The notes beneath the pieces are model-generated. The model was not told the origin of the DNA. It did no database searches and worked only from the letters and a program-made list of their open reading frames with translations. From CAITJF01 sp032654645 (GTDB lineage Bacteria; Pseudomonadota; Gammaproteobacteria; Burkholderiales; Gallionellaceae): DNA of 64,000 nucleotides. Positions 1 to 9,303 of the stretch are shown piece by piece (within the stretch, counting starts at the first letter, position 1; each line of letters begins with the position of its first letter). The DNA lies in NCBI GenBank assembly GCA_032654645.1, contig JAULAW010000005.1:806001-870000 (forward strand), read 5' to 3'. The position numbers and the translations under genes were made by a program.

Positions 1-169
1 TTCTCCGGTTCACCGCTTTTTTAGCCACCCCGATGACCATAATTTTCTGGGGCCGCTCCTGATACAAAGGATCCTTCCAAACCGCGTTAAGCATTGTCGT
101 TGAGCATGCGGCGACAAGCATTGCGGCAAGTATCAAAAAACCGAATGGGTTACGTAGAGATCGCAGCAT
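1..169 (-). CDS. Lipoprotein, N-terminal part only (cut by window start)
   Basis: The first 56 codons of a minus-strand gene are visible; the rest lies left of the window. The start ATG (167-169) is preceded by a strong ribosome binding site, GGAGG, about 8 bases upstream. The product begins with basic residues (MLRSLRNP), then a hydrophobic stretch, then a lipobox VAAC at residues 19-22, so the mature protein should start at Cys22 and be lipid-anchored. The mature part begins STTMLNAVWKDPLYQ and then a beta-strand-like IMVIGVAK. This resembles small DUF4136-type periplasmic lipoproteins, but too little is present to name a family. It lies downstream of the minus-strand MFS gene and may be co-transcribed with it. 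Confidence 0.75.
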   Translation of the reverse strand, partial: MLRSLRNPFGFLILAAMLVAACSTTMLNAVWKDPLYQERPQKIMVIGVAKKAVNRR

Positions 170-264
170 TTTTGCTCCTCCTTCAGTTAGTGCAGATGAA
201 CAAAGCATACGCCATTTCACCATGCAGAGCTATATCCATTATTCAAGCAACATTCAGCATCCGC

Positions 265-283
265 GTGGGCACGACGCGCCCAC
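265..283. repeat. Short palindrome GTGGGC...GCCCAC
   Basis: A 6-bp inverted repeat with a 7-nt loop lies just past the stop codon of the minus-strand MFS gene. It has no T-run, so it is a weak terminator candidate. It may be a remnant of the GTGGGCA palindromic repeats seen elsewhere in the window. Confidence 0.35.
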
Positions 284-291
284 CGCCAGAC

Positions 292-1485
292 TTACCTCCT
301 GTCGCAGGCAGGCTGCCATACCAGCCCGATCAAGGCTGTCAGACAAAAAATCGCACCCGCATAGAACGTGAACGCTGCACCGAAACGATCCCATAACAAC
401 CCGGCCAGCACGCTGGCCAGCAACATCGCCAGGCCACTCATAAGATTGAAAAAACCATAAGCAGTTCCGCGCAGGTCGGCGGGTGCGGCATCGGCCACCA
501 TCCTCGCCAGCAAGCCCTGCGTGATGCCCATGTGCACGCCCCACAAGGCGACACCGAGCAGCACCGTAGTCCAATGATCGTCCATTGCCAGCACCAGGTC
601 GGCAGCAATCAACACTGCAAGACCCAGCATTAACAGTTTGGAGTGACTCGCGCCATCCGAGAGTTTGCCGAACGGGTAGGCCGAGGCGGCGTAGATCAGA
701 TTCATCGCCACCATCACCAGCGGCACCAGTGCGACCGGAACCCCGCCCTGCGCGGCACGCAGGACGAGGAACGCTTCACTGAAGCGCGCGAGAGTAAATA
801 CTGCGCCGATGCCCACCACCCACCAGTATGCCGCACTTAGGCGCTGCATATTTTTGCGGCTTATCGGGTTGACTGGCTTGTGTGGCTCCTGTTTTTGCGG
901 CTCACGCACACCGAACAACAGCAGCGCGACTGCCAGCACACCGGGGATCATTGCTACCCAGAACACTGCGCGAAAATCGTTGGCCCACAACAGCATCAAA
1001 CCGACCGCCAATAACGGGCCGAGGAACGCGCCCACCGTATCCAGCGATTGGCGCAGGCCGAATGCCGCGCCGCGCATTTCTGCGGGCGCGATGTCGGCAA
1101 GCAAGGCATCGCGCGGCGCGCCGCGCACTCCTTTTCCTACCCTGTCCAGCAGCCGCGCAGTCAGCACCATGCCCGTCGTCGAAGCCAGTGCGAACAGCGG
1201 CTTGGTCAGCGCCCCCAATGCGTAGCCGAATAATGCCAGCCCTTTGCGCTTGCCCAGGTAATCGCTCAGCACACCGGAGAACACCTTCACCAGCAGCGCG
1301 GTGGATTCGGCCAACCCTTCGATCAGACCGACCGCCAGCGCGCTGGCGCCAAGCGCGGTGACCATGAACAGCGGAAGCAGGCTGTGGATCATCTCCGAAG
1401 AGACATCCATCAACAAACTAACGAAGCCGAGCACCCTAATACTGCTCGGCATCTGGCTCAAAGAATAATGGCTGGTCTTGCGCAT
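292..1485 (-). CDS. MFS transporter
   Basis: A 397-residue polytopic inner-membrane protein of the major facilitator superfamily with about 12 hydrophobic segments. The first helix region (SSIRVLGFVSLLMDVSSEMI) is followed by GLAESTALLVKVFSG, and the A-like loop GVLSDYLGKRKGLALFGYAL matches the MFS loop 2-3 signature (G-x-x-x-D-x-x-G-r-R-k). LLDRVGKGVRGAPRDALLAD resembles the conserved segment of a bacterial MFS subgroup often annotated as metal or drug efflux. The substrate cannot be read from sequence. The start ATG at 1485 has only a weak ribosome site. The gene is divergent from the emrAB-like pair, with about 200 bp between them that should hold both promoters. Confidence 0.85.
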   Translation of the reverse strand: MRKTSHYSLSQMPSSIRVLGFVSLLMDVSSEMIHSLLPLFMVTALGASALAVGLIEGLAESTALLVKVFSGVLSDYLGKRKGLALFGYALGALTKPLFALASTTGMVLTARLLDRVGKGVRGAPRDALLADIAPAEMRGAAFGLRQSLDTVGAFLGPLLAVGLMLLWANDFRAVFWVAMIPGVLAVALLLFGVREPQKQEPHKPVNPISRKNMQRLSAAYWWVVGIGAVFTLARFSEAFLVLRAAQGGVPVALVPLVMVAMNLIYAASAYPFGKLSDGASHSKLLMLGLAVLIAADLVLAMDDHWTTVLLGVALWGVHMGITQGLLARMVADAAPADLRGTAYGFFNLMSGLAMLLASVLAGLLWDRFGAAFTFYAGAIFCLTALIGLVWQPACDRR

Positions 1486-1683
1486 CGAAGCTTATCCCGT
1501 CGTTTTGTTTCACCCAAAACCAACTGGCGATTTCGGTACTCGCATAAAATCACCACCGTACAATAACCCTGCGCCCCGCAAATATCCATATAGCGTTGGG
1601 AATGCATATCGGGGAATTTGGAAATCAAGACGCACAATAGCGCACTTTCCGGGAATGGTAGAATCAACTCGACAAAGCTTCCC

Positions 1684-2955
1684 ATGCAAGTTTCTCCTAC
1701 GCCGATGACCGATCAAGACAGCACATCATCTCCTGCGATTCCAAACAAACGGCGCGCAATCATGCTGCGCATTGCTGCGCTGCTGCTGGTTATTTCGCTG
1801 GCTGTTTTTGCCTGGTGGTATTTTTCCGGGCAGTGGCGCACCAGCACAGATGATGCTTATGTCGGCGGCAACATCGTCGCGGTGACACCGCTTACCGGCG
1901 GCACGGTGATTGCCATTCATGCCGACACCACGCAAGCAGTGGCCGAAGGGCAGTTGCTGGTGCAACTGGATGACAGCGACACGCGCCTGCAACTGGATGC
2001 TGCCGAAGCCGCACTGGCAGCTGCGGTGCGCGAAGTGCGTGGCCTGTATGCGACCAGCCACGGCAACCTGCCGCTGCTCGCGCAGCGTCGCGCCGATCTG
2101 GCGCGTGCGCAGGCGGAACTGGCGCGTAGCGATGTGACATTGGCGCAAGCCGAATCTGAATTCAAACGCCGCGAAGCTTTGTCCAGGCAGAATTTTGTTT
2201 CACCGGAAAGCGTGCAGATTGCGCAGGCTGCGCGGGATGCGGCACGGGCGCAGCGCGACGCGGCAGACAGTGCGGTGAATGCGAGCACCGCCGCCATTGC
2301 CCAAACAGAAGACCAGGCCAGCGTTTCCAGCGCGCGCGTGGACAACACCTCGCTGGAAAATCACCCCAACGTGCGCGCCGCCGCAGTGCGGGTGCGCGAA
2401 GCGGCCCTCGCGCTGGCGCGCACCCGCGTGCTGGCGCCGGTCAGCGGGCAAGTGGCCAAACGCGCGGTGCAGATCGGCGAGCGGGTCACGCCCGGCGCTT
2501 CACTGATGGCCATCGTGCCGCTCGACAAGGTGTGGCTGGATGCCAATTTCAAGGAAACCGAATTGCGTGATGTGCGCATCGGGCAAGCGGTTACCTTGAC
2601 CTCTGACTTCTACGGTGACTCAATCATCTTTCATGGTCACGTACTGGGCCTGGCGCCGGGCACCGGCTCCGCCTTCGCCTTGCTGCCCGCGCAGAATGCC
2701 ACCGGCAACTGGGTGAAAATCGTGCAGCGTTTGCCGGTGCGTGTCGCGCTGGACGCTCAGGAATTGCAGGCGCACCCGCTGCGCATCGGGCTATCCATGA
2801 ATGTTGCCATAGACACGCATGACCGCAAAGGTGCGGCGCTGACCACACTGCCCAACACGGCGGCGATTGCCACCACCTCGGTGTACGCGCAGGACATCAA
2901 GGCTGCCGATGCAAAGGTTGCGCAAGTCATCGCCGACAACCTGGGTCGCAAGTGA
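1684..2955 (+). CDS. emrA: EmrA-type membrane fusion protein (HlyD family)
   Basis: Periplasmic adaptor of a drug-efflux pump. It has one N-terminal membrane helix (about residues 16-38), then the barrel-sandwich half motif around TDDAYVGGNIVAVTPLTGG, typical of EmrA/HlyD adaptors, followed by a long alpha-helical hairpin rich in Ala, Arg and Gln. The second lipoyl half is around RTRVLAPVSGQVAKRAVQIG, followed by VWLDANFKETELRDVRIGQ. I chose ATG 1684 because the reading frame upstream to TTG 1618 looks non-coding; ATG 1705 is also possible. The stop overlaps the start of the emrB-like gene, so the two are translationally coupled. No TolC-type outer membrane gene is adjacent. Confidence 0.9.
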   Translation: MQVSPTPMTDQDSTSSPAIPNKRRAIMLRIAALLLVISLAVFAWWYFSGQWRTSTDDAYVGGNIVAVTPLTGGTVIAIHADTTQAVAEGQLLVQLDDSDTRLQLDAAEAALAAAVREVRGLYATSHGNLPLLAQRRADLARAQAELARSDVTLAQAESEFKRREALSRQNFVSPESVQIAQAARDAARAQRDAADSAVNASTAAIAQTEDQASVSSARVDNTSLENHPNVRAAAVRVREAALALARTRVLAPVSGQVAKRAVQIGERVTPGASLMAIVPLDKVWLDANFKETELRDVRIGQAVTLTSDFYGDSIIFHGHVLGLAPGTGSAFALLPAQNATGNWVKIVQRLPVRVALDAQELQAHPLRIGLSMNVAIDTHDRKGAALTTLPNTAAIATTSVYAQDIKAADAKVAQVIADNLGRK

Positions 2956-4511
2956 ACGTTTTACCAGCCTCCGCAGCACAACCCGCCACACTGAGCGGTT
3001 ACAAATTAGTACTGGCAACACTGGCGCTCGGTATGGGTTCGTTCATGAACATTCTGGACCTGACCATCGTCAATGTCGCCGTGCCCACCATAGCCGGAAA
3101 TTTCGCGGTCAGCCCGACACAGGGCACCTGGGTCATCACCTCCTATTCCGTGGCCGAGGCCATCATGCTGCCGCTGGCGGGATTCCTCGCCGGACGTTTT
3201 GGTGAGGTGCGCAGTTTCGTCGCCGCAACCATGCTGTTCACCCTGGCTTCGCTGTTATGCGCGCTGTCATTCAGCTTTCCGGTGTTGCTCGCCGCGCGGG
3301 TGCTGCAAGGAGTGTGCGGCGCATCCATGATCCCACTGTCGCAAACGCTGCTCACCGCGATTTACCCGCCGCACCGGCGCGGCATGGCCTTGGGCATCTG
3401 GGCGATGACCACGGTGACCGCACCGATTGCCGGGCCGCTGGTGGGCGGCTGGCTGACCGACAACACCTCGTGGCACTGGATATTTCTGGTCAACCTACCG
3501 GTTGGTTTGCTGGTCGGCATTTCCGTGTCCATCCTGCTGGCAGACCGCGATGCGCTGCAACCCGGTAATCGCTACCAGAAAATGGATTGGGTCGGATTGT
3601 CCCTGTTGATCGTCGGCATCGGTTCGCTGCAAATCCTGCTCGACAAAGGCAACGAACTGGACTGGTTCAACTCCGGCACCATCGTTACGCTGAGTGTGAT
3701 GGCGGCAATCGCGCTGCTGGTGTTTATCATCTGGGAACTGGGCGAAGCTGCTCCTCTGGTTGATCTACGCCTGTTTGCGCGACGCAATTTTCTGGTGGGG
3801 GCGGTGTGCCTGTTGCTGGGTTCGATGGCATTCTTCGGCGTGGTCGTCATCGTTCCGTTGTGGTTGCAGACCTTCCAGGGCTACACCTCGCTGTGGGCCG
3901 GCAAGGCCGTGGCCTTCGGCGGGGTGCTGGCGCTGTTTCTGGGGCCGGTTATCGGCATCTACATCAACCGCGTTGATGCGCGCGGCATCACTACGTTCGG
4001 CTTCATCGTATTTGCCCTGGTGGGCTTCTGGAGCGCGCGCTTTACCCCAAACATTGACTATTGGTCGGTGGCGCTGAGCCGTTTGTTCATGGGCATCGGC
4101 ATCAGTTGTTTCTTCCTGCCGCTGGTCACCATCAGCCTTTCCGGCTTGCCTGCGGAGCGCGTCGCGGCGGCCTCCGGCCTCACCAACTTCATGCGCAACC
4201 TGGGCGCCAGTTTCGGCACCGCCATCACCACCTGGCTGTGGACCAGCACGGCTGCCGCACACCACGCCAGGCTGGTGGAAAACATCCACCCCTACAATCC
4301 TGCGGCGAACGATTATCTGAATCGCTTGCACCAACTCGGCATGTCCGACGATGTCGCTTATGCCTATCTGGAGCGCATGATTACCACCCAGTCCTACACC
4401 ATCGCCACCGATCACATCCTGACCATTTCTGCCACGCTGATGCTGTCGCTGGTCACGTTGATCTGGTGGGCAAAGCCCCCGTTTGTCGCAAGCCGAGGGG
4501 GTGCGCATTAA
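2952..4511 (+). CDS. emrB: EmrB/QacA-type MFS drug exporter (DHA2)
   Basis: A 519-residue inner-membrane proton antiporter with about 14 predicted helices, as in the DHA2 family. Signatures seen are the first-helix motif LDLTIVNVAVPTIAG (motif D1), the loop GFLAGRFGEVRSF, RVLQGVCGASMIPLSQ, and motif C in GIWAMTTVTAPIAGPLVGGW. The start is GTG, overlapping the TGA of the adaptor gene by four bases. With the EmrA-type adaptor it should export hydrophobic or toxic compounds across both membranes using an outer-membrane channel encoded elsewhere. Length and order match emrAB operons. The substrate is not predictable. Confidence 0.92.
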   Translation: MNVLPASAAQPATLSGYKLVLATLALGMGSFMNILDLTIVNVAVPTIAGNFAVSPTQGTWVITSYSVAEAIMLPLAGFLAGRFGEVRSFVAATMLFTLASLLCALSFSFPVLLAARVLQGVCGASMIPLSQTLLTAIYPPHRRGMALGIWAMTTVTAPIAGPLVGGWLTDNTSWHWIFLVNLPVGLLVGISVSILLADRDALQPGNRYQKMDWVGLSLLIVGIGSLQILLDKGNELDWFNSGTIVTLSVMAAIALLVFIIWELGEAAPLVDLRLFARRNFLVGAVCLLLGSMAFFGVVVIVPLWLQTFQGYTSLWAGKAVAFGGVLALFLGPVIGIYINRVDARGITTFGFIVFALVGFWSARFTPNIDYWSVALSRLFMGIGISCFFLPLVTISLSGLPAERVAAASGLTNFMRNLGASFGTAITTWLWTSTAAAHHARLVENIHPYNPAANDYLNRLHQLGMSDDVAYAYLERMITTQSYTIATDHILTISATLMLSLVTLIWWAKPPFVASRGGAH

Positions 4512-4656
4512 TAAACCCATAGGGTCATCCTGTCGCTGGTCTATGGAGGAATTGGTGCCCGGCCCTGCTTCGGGTAGAATCACCCCCATCGCGCCGGAAA
4601 GCGGCGCAGGATACATGCCGCCGAAGGCGGAAACCAAGTCAATCAAGGAGAATTTC

Positions 4657-5223
4657 ATGGTGCGCCATAATGTACACGCATTGCTTCTAAAAACACTGGG
4701 CAAGGGTTCCAGCGTGGCGGGGCCGAAGAACGAGTCATGGCAAGTCAAATTGACCGACCCCGCTTCTTCCATCATGACGGATTTCCGGGAACGGGCTTTT
4801 TTCAAGGTCAGCGCCGACGAGCAGATAGACGAAGCCCTGAAGAAAATGAAACACGCGGGATTACGCGCTGCATTCGTCCTGGATAAGCACAACGACAAGC
4901 TATTAGGCATGATTACGGCATACGACATCATGGGTGAAAAGCCGTTGCGTTACATGCATAACACGGGGTTCACGGAACACAAAGACATTGTCGTTTCCGA
5001 CATCATGGAAAAAATTGAGGATATGGTCACAGTGGAAGTGCATGATGTGGAGCAGGCCTCCATCCAATCCGTCCTCGACGCCCTGCAAAAATGCGGGTGC
5101 ACTCACCTGCCGGTATTGGAAAACAATGATGGGGAACTACACCTGCGCGGGCTCTTTTCCTCAGCCAAGGTATTGCGCTTGACCGAAGACAGCCGCAAAA
5201 GCGCGGCCCAAACCAAGGTATAA
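4657..5223 (+). CDS. Two-CBS-domain protein
   Basis: A 188-residue cytoplasmic protein made almost entirely of a CBS pair (about residues 35-90 and 105-175). Typical features are DPASSIMTDFRERAFFKVSA leading into the first CBS, AAFVLDKHNDKLLGMITAYD, and the second repeat VVSDIMEKIEDMVTVEVHD with LPVLENNDGELHLRGLFS. CBS pairs usually bind adenosyl ligands and regulate a partner. No catalytic domain is fused, so the role is unknown. ATG 4657 was chosen for the ideal AAGGAG seven bases upstream. The last four codons and stop (ACC AAG GTA TAA) are echoed at 9736-9751; see findings. Confidence 0.88.
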   Translation: MVRHNVHALLLKTLGKGSSVAGPKNESWQVKLTDPASSIMTDFRERAFFKVSADEQIDEALKKMKHAGLRAAFVLDKHNDKLLGMITAYDIMGEKPLRYMHNTGFTEHKDIVVSDIMEKIEDMVTVEVHDVEQASIQSVLDALQKCGCTHLPVLENNDGELHLRGLFSSAKVLRLTEDSRKSAAQTKV

Positions 5224-5240
5224 GTCCCGGCTCTGAGCTA

Positions 5241-5383
5241 ATTCCAATTCCAATTCCAGATAGAAACGCCGCGTGTGTCCCCACCAACCGTTTGCCCTGA
5301 GCTTGTCGAAGGGTGCGAGTGGTTCGACAGGCTCAGGGCGAACGGGTTAGATTGTTGGGGTTTCTATATGGAATTGGAATTAC
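5241..5383. repeat. Nested palindromic element (MITE/REP-like)
   Basis: The outer arms 5247-5267 and 5360-5381 form an inverted repeat of about 21 bp with one mismatch (ATTCCAATTCC... / ...GGAATTGGAAT). Inside are the arms 5289-5309 and 5323-5343 (GCCCTGAGC...GCTCAGGGC) with two mismatches in 21. The inner part is of the CCCTGAGCTTGTCGAAGGG type that is common in many proteobacteria. The second copy of this junction, at 9736-9770, lacks the element entirely, so it behaves as an insertion with an empty-site comparator. Confidence 0.75.
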
Positions 5384-5398
5384 TCTACTCATCTACGC

Positions 5399-5611
5399 TT
5401 ACTTCATTTTAGAAGGCAGCTTGATTGTCTGGCCAGCCACCTTGAAAACGCCCTTGCCGAGATATTGGAGGGTGCGCGGATTTTTCTTTGATGGATCGAT
5501 CCATGCCTTGACCACCTCCAGCACGAAGAAGTTGTACTTGTTCACCATCCTCGTATCGGTCACCCTGCATTCGAGATTGGCGTAGCACTCGGCGATCAGC
5601 GGCGGCGCTCG
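5399..5611 (-). pseudogene. Flavin reductase-like protein, C-terminal fragment (copy 1)
   Basis: The minus strand encodes about 70 residues ending in a stop at 5399-5401: LIAECYANLECRV, then NKYNFFVLEVVKAWIDP, KNPRTLQYLGKG and VAGQTIKLPSKMK. From family knowledge this is the C-terminal third of a flavin reductase (FMN-binding split-barrel) protein of about 190 residues. Homology stops near 5605 and an in-frame stop follows at 5660-5662, so the N-terminal two thirds are missing. The tail is duplicated, with divergence, at 9764-9830. The O-acyltransferase gene follows immediately. Confidence 0.75.
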
Positions 5612-5708
5612 TAGAGGATCGGCGTCCCCTTGTGGGGTATTTGGGCGAACTCTGAATTTTTAGAGGTTCCCAATATGTATCTGTAACCCCCGTAGCTTGG
5701 ACTTATCT

Positions 5709-7445
5709 ATGTGTCCATTTTCGACCAAGAATGAAAACTTAGTGAATCGCCCGCTCCTAAATAATCAGCTTCATCTGACCCATCCAAAATATCGCGCAGA
5801 CATTGATGGTTTGCGGGCTGTAGCGATTCTATCTGTTGTTGGCTATCACGCTTTCCCGGGCTGGATTAAAGGTGGCTTTGTTGGGGTTGATGTATTTTTT
5901 GTCATCTCAGGGTTTCTTATCTCCACCATTATTTTTGGCAGCTTGGATAAGGAAGCATTTAGCTTTAAGGAGTTCTACGCTCGCCGCATCAAGCGCATCT
6001 TCCCCGCATTAATTCTGGTAATGACAGCATGCTATGCATTGGGCTGGTTTGTGCTGCTCCCCGATGAATACAAGCAACTGGGCAAGCATATTGCCGCAGG
6101 CGCAGGCTTCGTATCTAATTTATTCTTCTGGCAAGAAGCAGGCTATTTTGACAGCGCCGCTGAAACCAAACCTATGTTGCACCTTTGGTCGCTGGGCATA
6201 GAAGAACAGTTTTATATCGTTTGGCCGCTATTGCTTTATTTGACCTGGAAAAGGCGATTCAATCTTCTGTTTTTTACTATCACAATCATTGCAATTTCAT
6301 TTGCCATAAACATCGGCAAAGTACATAGCGATTCTGTTCAAGCTTTCTATTCCCCGGTTTCACGCTTTTGGGAGTTAATGATCGGCAGCGTATTGGCCTA
6401 CCTCGCATTGCATAAGGTAAGTCTTTGGGAAGCTACAAAACAGAAAATTGGCACTGCATTGGGAAGAACTATCACCAGCAACGAGCCTGCCCAAGGCAAC
6501 CCAGCTCTGCGAAATGTCCAGTCAATAATTGGTGCCCTGTTAATTGGTGTCGCAGTGCTTGTGGTCAGTAAGGAAAAGGCATTTCCTGGTTGGTGGGTGC
6601 TACTACCTACATTTGGCGCCTGCCTGATTATCTCTGCCGGGCAGCTCGCGTGGATAAACCGAATGGTGCTATCGCATCGAGCAATGGTTTGGCTTGGCCT
6701 GCTTAGCTACCCGTTGTATCTTTGGCATTGGCCCCTGCTGTCATTTGCCCGTATCGTTGAGTCTGGTACCCCATCAAGAGAAATTCGTCTTGCTGCTGTT
6801 TTCATCGCATTAGCTCTTGCATGGCTGACTTATAAGCTTGTCGAAATACCTATCCGATTTGGGCGCCGTGGCAGGGGAAAAATTGCTGTGCTATGCATAT
6901 TGACGGCTGCTATTGGCTGTGCAGGATTTGGCACATACAAATATGAGGGTTTTCGGCTCAGGCATGATATCGGGAAGTTTCAGGATCTCGAACTTGACCA
7001 ATATGAAAAGCTTGGCTACAGCGACGAATGCCAAGCAGTATCATCACCCACTTATCCGGATCATTGTGTGCGCTCGTCCGACAGAGCTCCTTCTCATGCA
7101 ATATTTGGCGACAGTCACGCACTCGTCTTATTTCCCGGTATTGCAGAACTGGACAAAGACAATACCTGGCTATTGATTGGCAACGACGGTTGTCCGCCTG
7201 TTAGCGGCATTAGTGTTATTTCGCCAAATCCACAACAACCATATTGCCAGCAGAAGAGTGAACAAGCTCTTGAATCTCTTTTAAGCACCCCCAGTATCCA
7301 TACCGTTGTTTTGTCTTTCTTCGGCAACTATATTTTAAATACTTCGTTTTCTGCAGACCACAAAGTTAATCGTCAAGGGCCAGAATATTATGAATTATCC
7401 CTACCGGGACAGGGCGCCTCACAAAATAACAGGCTTGATATTAAT
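5709..7445 (+). pseudogene. O-acyltransferase/SGNH protein, 5' part, split by IS
   Basis: The N-terminal 579 residues of a membrane acyltransferase of the OafA/YrhL type, which O-acetylates surface polysaccharide. YRADIDGLRAVAILSVVGYH holds the family signature, with the proposed catalytic His at its end. FFVISGFLIS, the FYARRIKRIFPAL basic motif and LHLWSLGIEEQFYIVWPLLL are also family hallmarks. About ten membrane helices end near residue 400. A periplasmic SGNH domain begins around FGDSHALVLFPGI (GDS nucleophile motif). At 7446 the frame enters the IS and would stop at 7491-7493 after 16 foreign codons. ATG 5709 lacks a clear ribosome site; TTG 5697 is the alternative. Base composition is more AT-rich than the core genes, which suggests acquisition. 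Confidence 0.88.
7440..7445. repeat. IS target-site duplication, left (ATTAAT)
   Basis: ATTAAT at 7440-7445 is repeated at 9333-9338, immediately outside the two ends of the IS. Removing the IS and one copy restores the acyltransferase reading frame exactly: CTT GAT ATT AAT CTC AAG. Confidence 0.88.
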
Positions 7446-7473
7446 CTGGACAGTGACAAGTTCTCCTCTCACT

Positions 7474-7818
7474 TCAGTCCTTTTCTTTGGTGAGTCGGAG
7501 ATTTGATAGCTCTGTAGCCAAATCAATCCACCGATCCATGAGGAGCTTCATGCGCTCGTAGTTTTTCAATTGCTTGCGGATCGCAGGCAAATCCTTCTTC
7601 TTTACGAACTTGCTGCTGCTCTTTCCCTTCCGTGTGAAGCTGACCTGATAGTAAGGCCCGTGCTTCTCCGGCGGTGATGCCTTGCAGCGGCAACCGGGCG
7701 AGCCGCAGACATTGTATTGGGTTGACAGGCTGCCAGGCCGCAAGTCCCCCAGCGCGACGAGGTCGCGCTTGATCTTCTCGATCTGACGTTCGATCCGGGC
7801 TTCCAGCTTGATGTCCAT
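7474..7818 (-). CDS. DUF6788-type IS accessory protein
   Basis: A 114-residue basic protein encoded inside the IS, opposite to the transposase. It has a helical N-terminus (LEARIERQIEKIKRDL), then a Cys-rich knuckle, NVCGSPGCRC, followed by HGPYYQVSFTRKGKSSSKFV and a long C-terminal helix. The arrangement resembles the small DUF6788 proteins that accompany various transposases; no biochemical role is known to me. I chose ATG 7818 because the longer start at 7851 would lie in the palindrome that separates the two genes. The gene ends about 30 bp from the left IS end. Confidence 0.7.
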   Translation of the reverse strand: MDIKLEARIERQIEKIKRDLVALGDLRPGSLSTQYNVCGSPGCRCKASPPEKHGPYYQVSFTRKGKSSSKFVKKKDLPAIRKQLKNYERMKLLMDRWIDLATELSNLRLTKEKD

Positions 7819-7840
7819 GGCGAAAGCATAGCACTGTTTG

Positions 7841-7866
7841 GCCGATAGCACTATAATGCTATCGGC
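7841..7866. promoter_or_regulatory. Perfect palindrome between the two IS genes
   Basis: GCCGATAGCA and TGCTATCGGC form a perfect 10-bp inverted repeat around CTATAA. It lies between the divergent DUF6788-type gene and the transposase gene, 28 bp before the transposase ATG. TATAATG in its centre could be a -10 box. The site suits an operator that controls both genes, or a hairpin in the transposase leader. Confidence 0.55.
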
Positions 7867-7893
7867 TTACACTTGCGACAGGAGAACTTTGCT

Positions 7894-9303
7894 ATGACAC
7901 TATGGATCGAGTGGTTGCAAACGGTGCGTTCCCTCCGGCCAGCATGTGGCCGGTCACGCACTTTCTTCTGGATGGTTTTTGTCCTGATGGGTTTATGCAG
8001 CCGCGCCGACAACGCCGGTGTCACGAGTTTTGTCCGCGTCCTGAACTTCCGGGGCGAGGCCTACCATCGCTTTCTTCATCTCTTTCACAGCAAGGGCATC
8101 GACCTGGATATGCTCACCGCCTGCTGGGTTCGTCTCTGCCTTACCTTGTTCCGCCCATTTCAGGTCGGCCAGCGCATCGTCTGCCTCGCCGATGGGATCA
8201 AGGCACCCAAAGAAGGAAAGCGTATGCCCGCCGTGAAGTATCTGCACCAGCAATCGGCTGGCAATTCCAAGCCAGAATACATCATGGGCCATTCGCTCCA
8301 GGCTATCTCGCTGCTGGTTCACGGCCCTGCCGGGCAGGTGACCGCCGTGCCGCTCACTTCGCGCATTCACGAAGGCCTGGTGTTTTCCAACCGGGATGCA
8401 AGAACCCTGCTCGACAAGCTGGTGGCGCTACTGTTTTCGGTGGCCATCGTCTGGGATCGCCAGGTGCTGCTCATCGCCGACGCCTACTATGCAAGCGGCA
8501 AGATCATCCGCCCACTCCTGGCCAAAGGGCACCATCTCGTGACCCGCGCCAAAAGCAACGCGGTCGCCTACCTCCCCGTGCCCGACGTGCCGCATCGCGG
8601 CAAAGGGCGGCCGCGAATCTACGGCGACAAGGTTCGTCTCAAGGACCTCGCCAAGGATAATGCCGCTTTCACCTCCGCTCCCAGCCCCGTCTATGGCGAG
8701 AACGACGTGACCGTGCGTTTCCGCTGCGTGGATTTACTATGGCGCCCGGTCGCCCGTATCGTCCGTTTTGTGATCGTCCACCACCCGGTTCGCGGAACAA
8801 TATTCCTGCTGTGCACGGATCTTTCACTTGCACCTCTGGAGATACTCCAGCTCTACGGCTATCGGTTCAAGATTGAGCTGGGTTTCCGGCAGGCCGTCCA
8901 CGTCCTCGGCGCTTATGCCTACCACTTCTGGATGGCTGCCATGAAGCCTCTGCGCCGTGGTGATGGCGATCAGTATCTGCATCGCACCACCGATGCCTAT
9001 CGCGCCGCCATCCGCCGCAAGCTGCGCGCCTACCACATTCATGTGCAGCTCGGCTGCATCGCCCAAGGCCTGCTACAGCATCTCTCGCTGAACCATACGG
9101 CAGAGGTGTGGCGTTGTTTCCGCAGTTGGCTCCGCACCATGAACCCGGCGCTCCCGCCTTCCGAGCTTATCGTCGCAAACGCACTGCGCACGGCCATTCC
9201 AGCATTTTTCTCGTTTCCAAAGCTAGACCCTGGCCTCAAGAAAATAATGGAAAATTACTACCGCTATGACCTGGACTCAGTTACCGACCGAATGGCCGCA
9301 TGA
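7894..9303 (+). CDS. DDE transposase, IS4 superfamily
   Basis: A 469-residue transposase. A first Asp is in VCLADGIKAPKEG, a second is in VLLIADAYYASGKII, and the third acidic residue lies in YGYRFKIELGFRQ, which fits the IS4 signature Y-x2-R-x3-E. ATG 7894 follows AGGAGA by 8 bases. The C-terminus is long (about 130 residues after the Glu) and the coding frame has no interruption. It catalyses cut-and-paste movement of the surrounding IS. The exact IS group is not assigned. Confidence 0.88.
   Translation: MTLWIEWLQTVRSLRPACGRSRTFFWMVFVLMGLCSRADNAGVTSFVRVLNFRGEAYHRFLHLFHSKGIDLDMLTACWVRLCLTLFRPFQVGQRIVCLADGIKAPKEGKRMPAVKYLHQQSAGNSKPEYIMGHSLQAISLLVHGPAGQVTAVPLTSRIHEGLVFSNRDARTLLDKLVALLFSVAIVWDRQVLLIADAYYASGKIIRPLLAKGHHLVTRAKSNAVAYLPVPDVPHRGKGRPRIYGDKVRLKDLAKDNAAFTSAPSPVYGENDVTVRFRCVDLLWRPVARIVRFVIVHHPVRGTIFLLCTDLSLAPLEILQLYGYRFKIELGFRQAVHVLGAYAYHFWMAAMKPLRRGDGDQYLHRTTDAYRAAIRRKLRAYHIHVQLGCIAQGLLQHLSLNHTAEVWRCFRSWLRTMNPALPPSELIVANALRTAIPAFFSFPKLDPGLKKIMENYYRYDLDSVTDRMAA

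Noticed and set aside
94..396. 100-codon plus-strand frame at the window start
   Set aside because: It runs antisense to the lipoprotein start and the MFS gene end; no ribosome site or familiar motif.
3765..4931. 388-codon minus frame across the emrB-like and CBS genes
   Set aside because: It spans two real genes and their gap, and its composition is that of a shadow frame.
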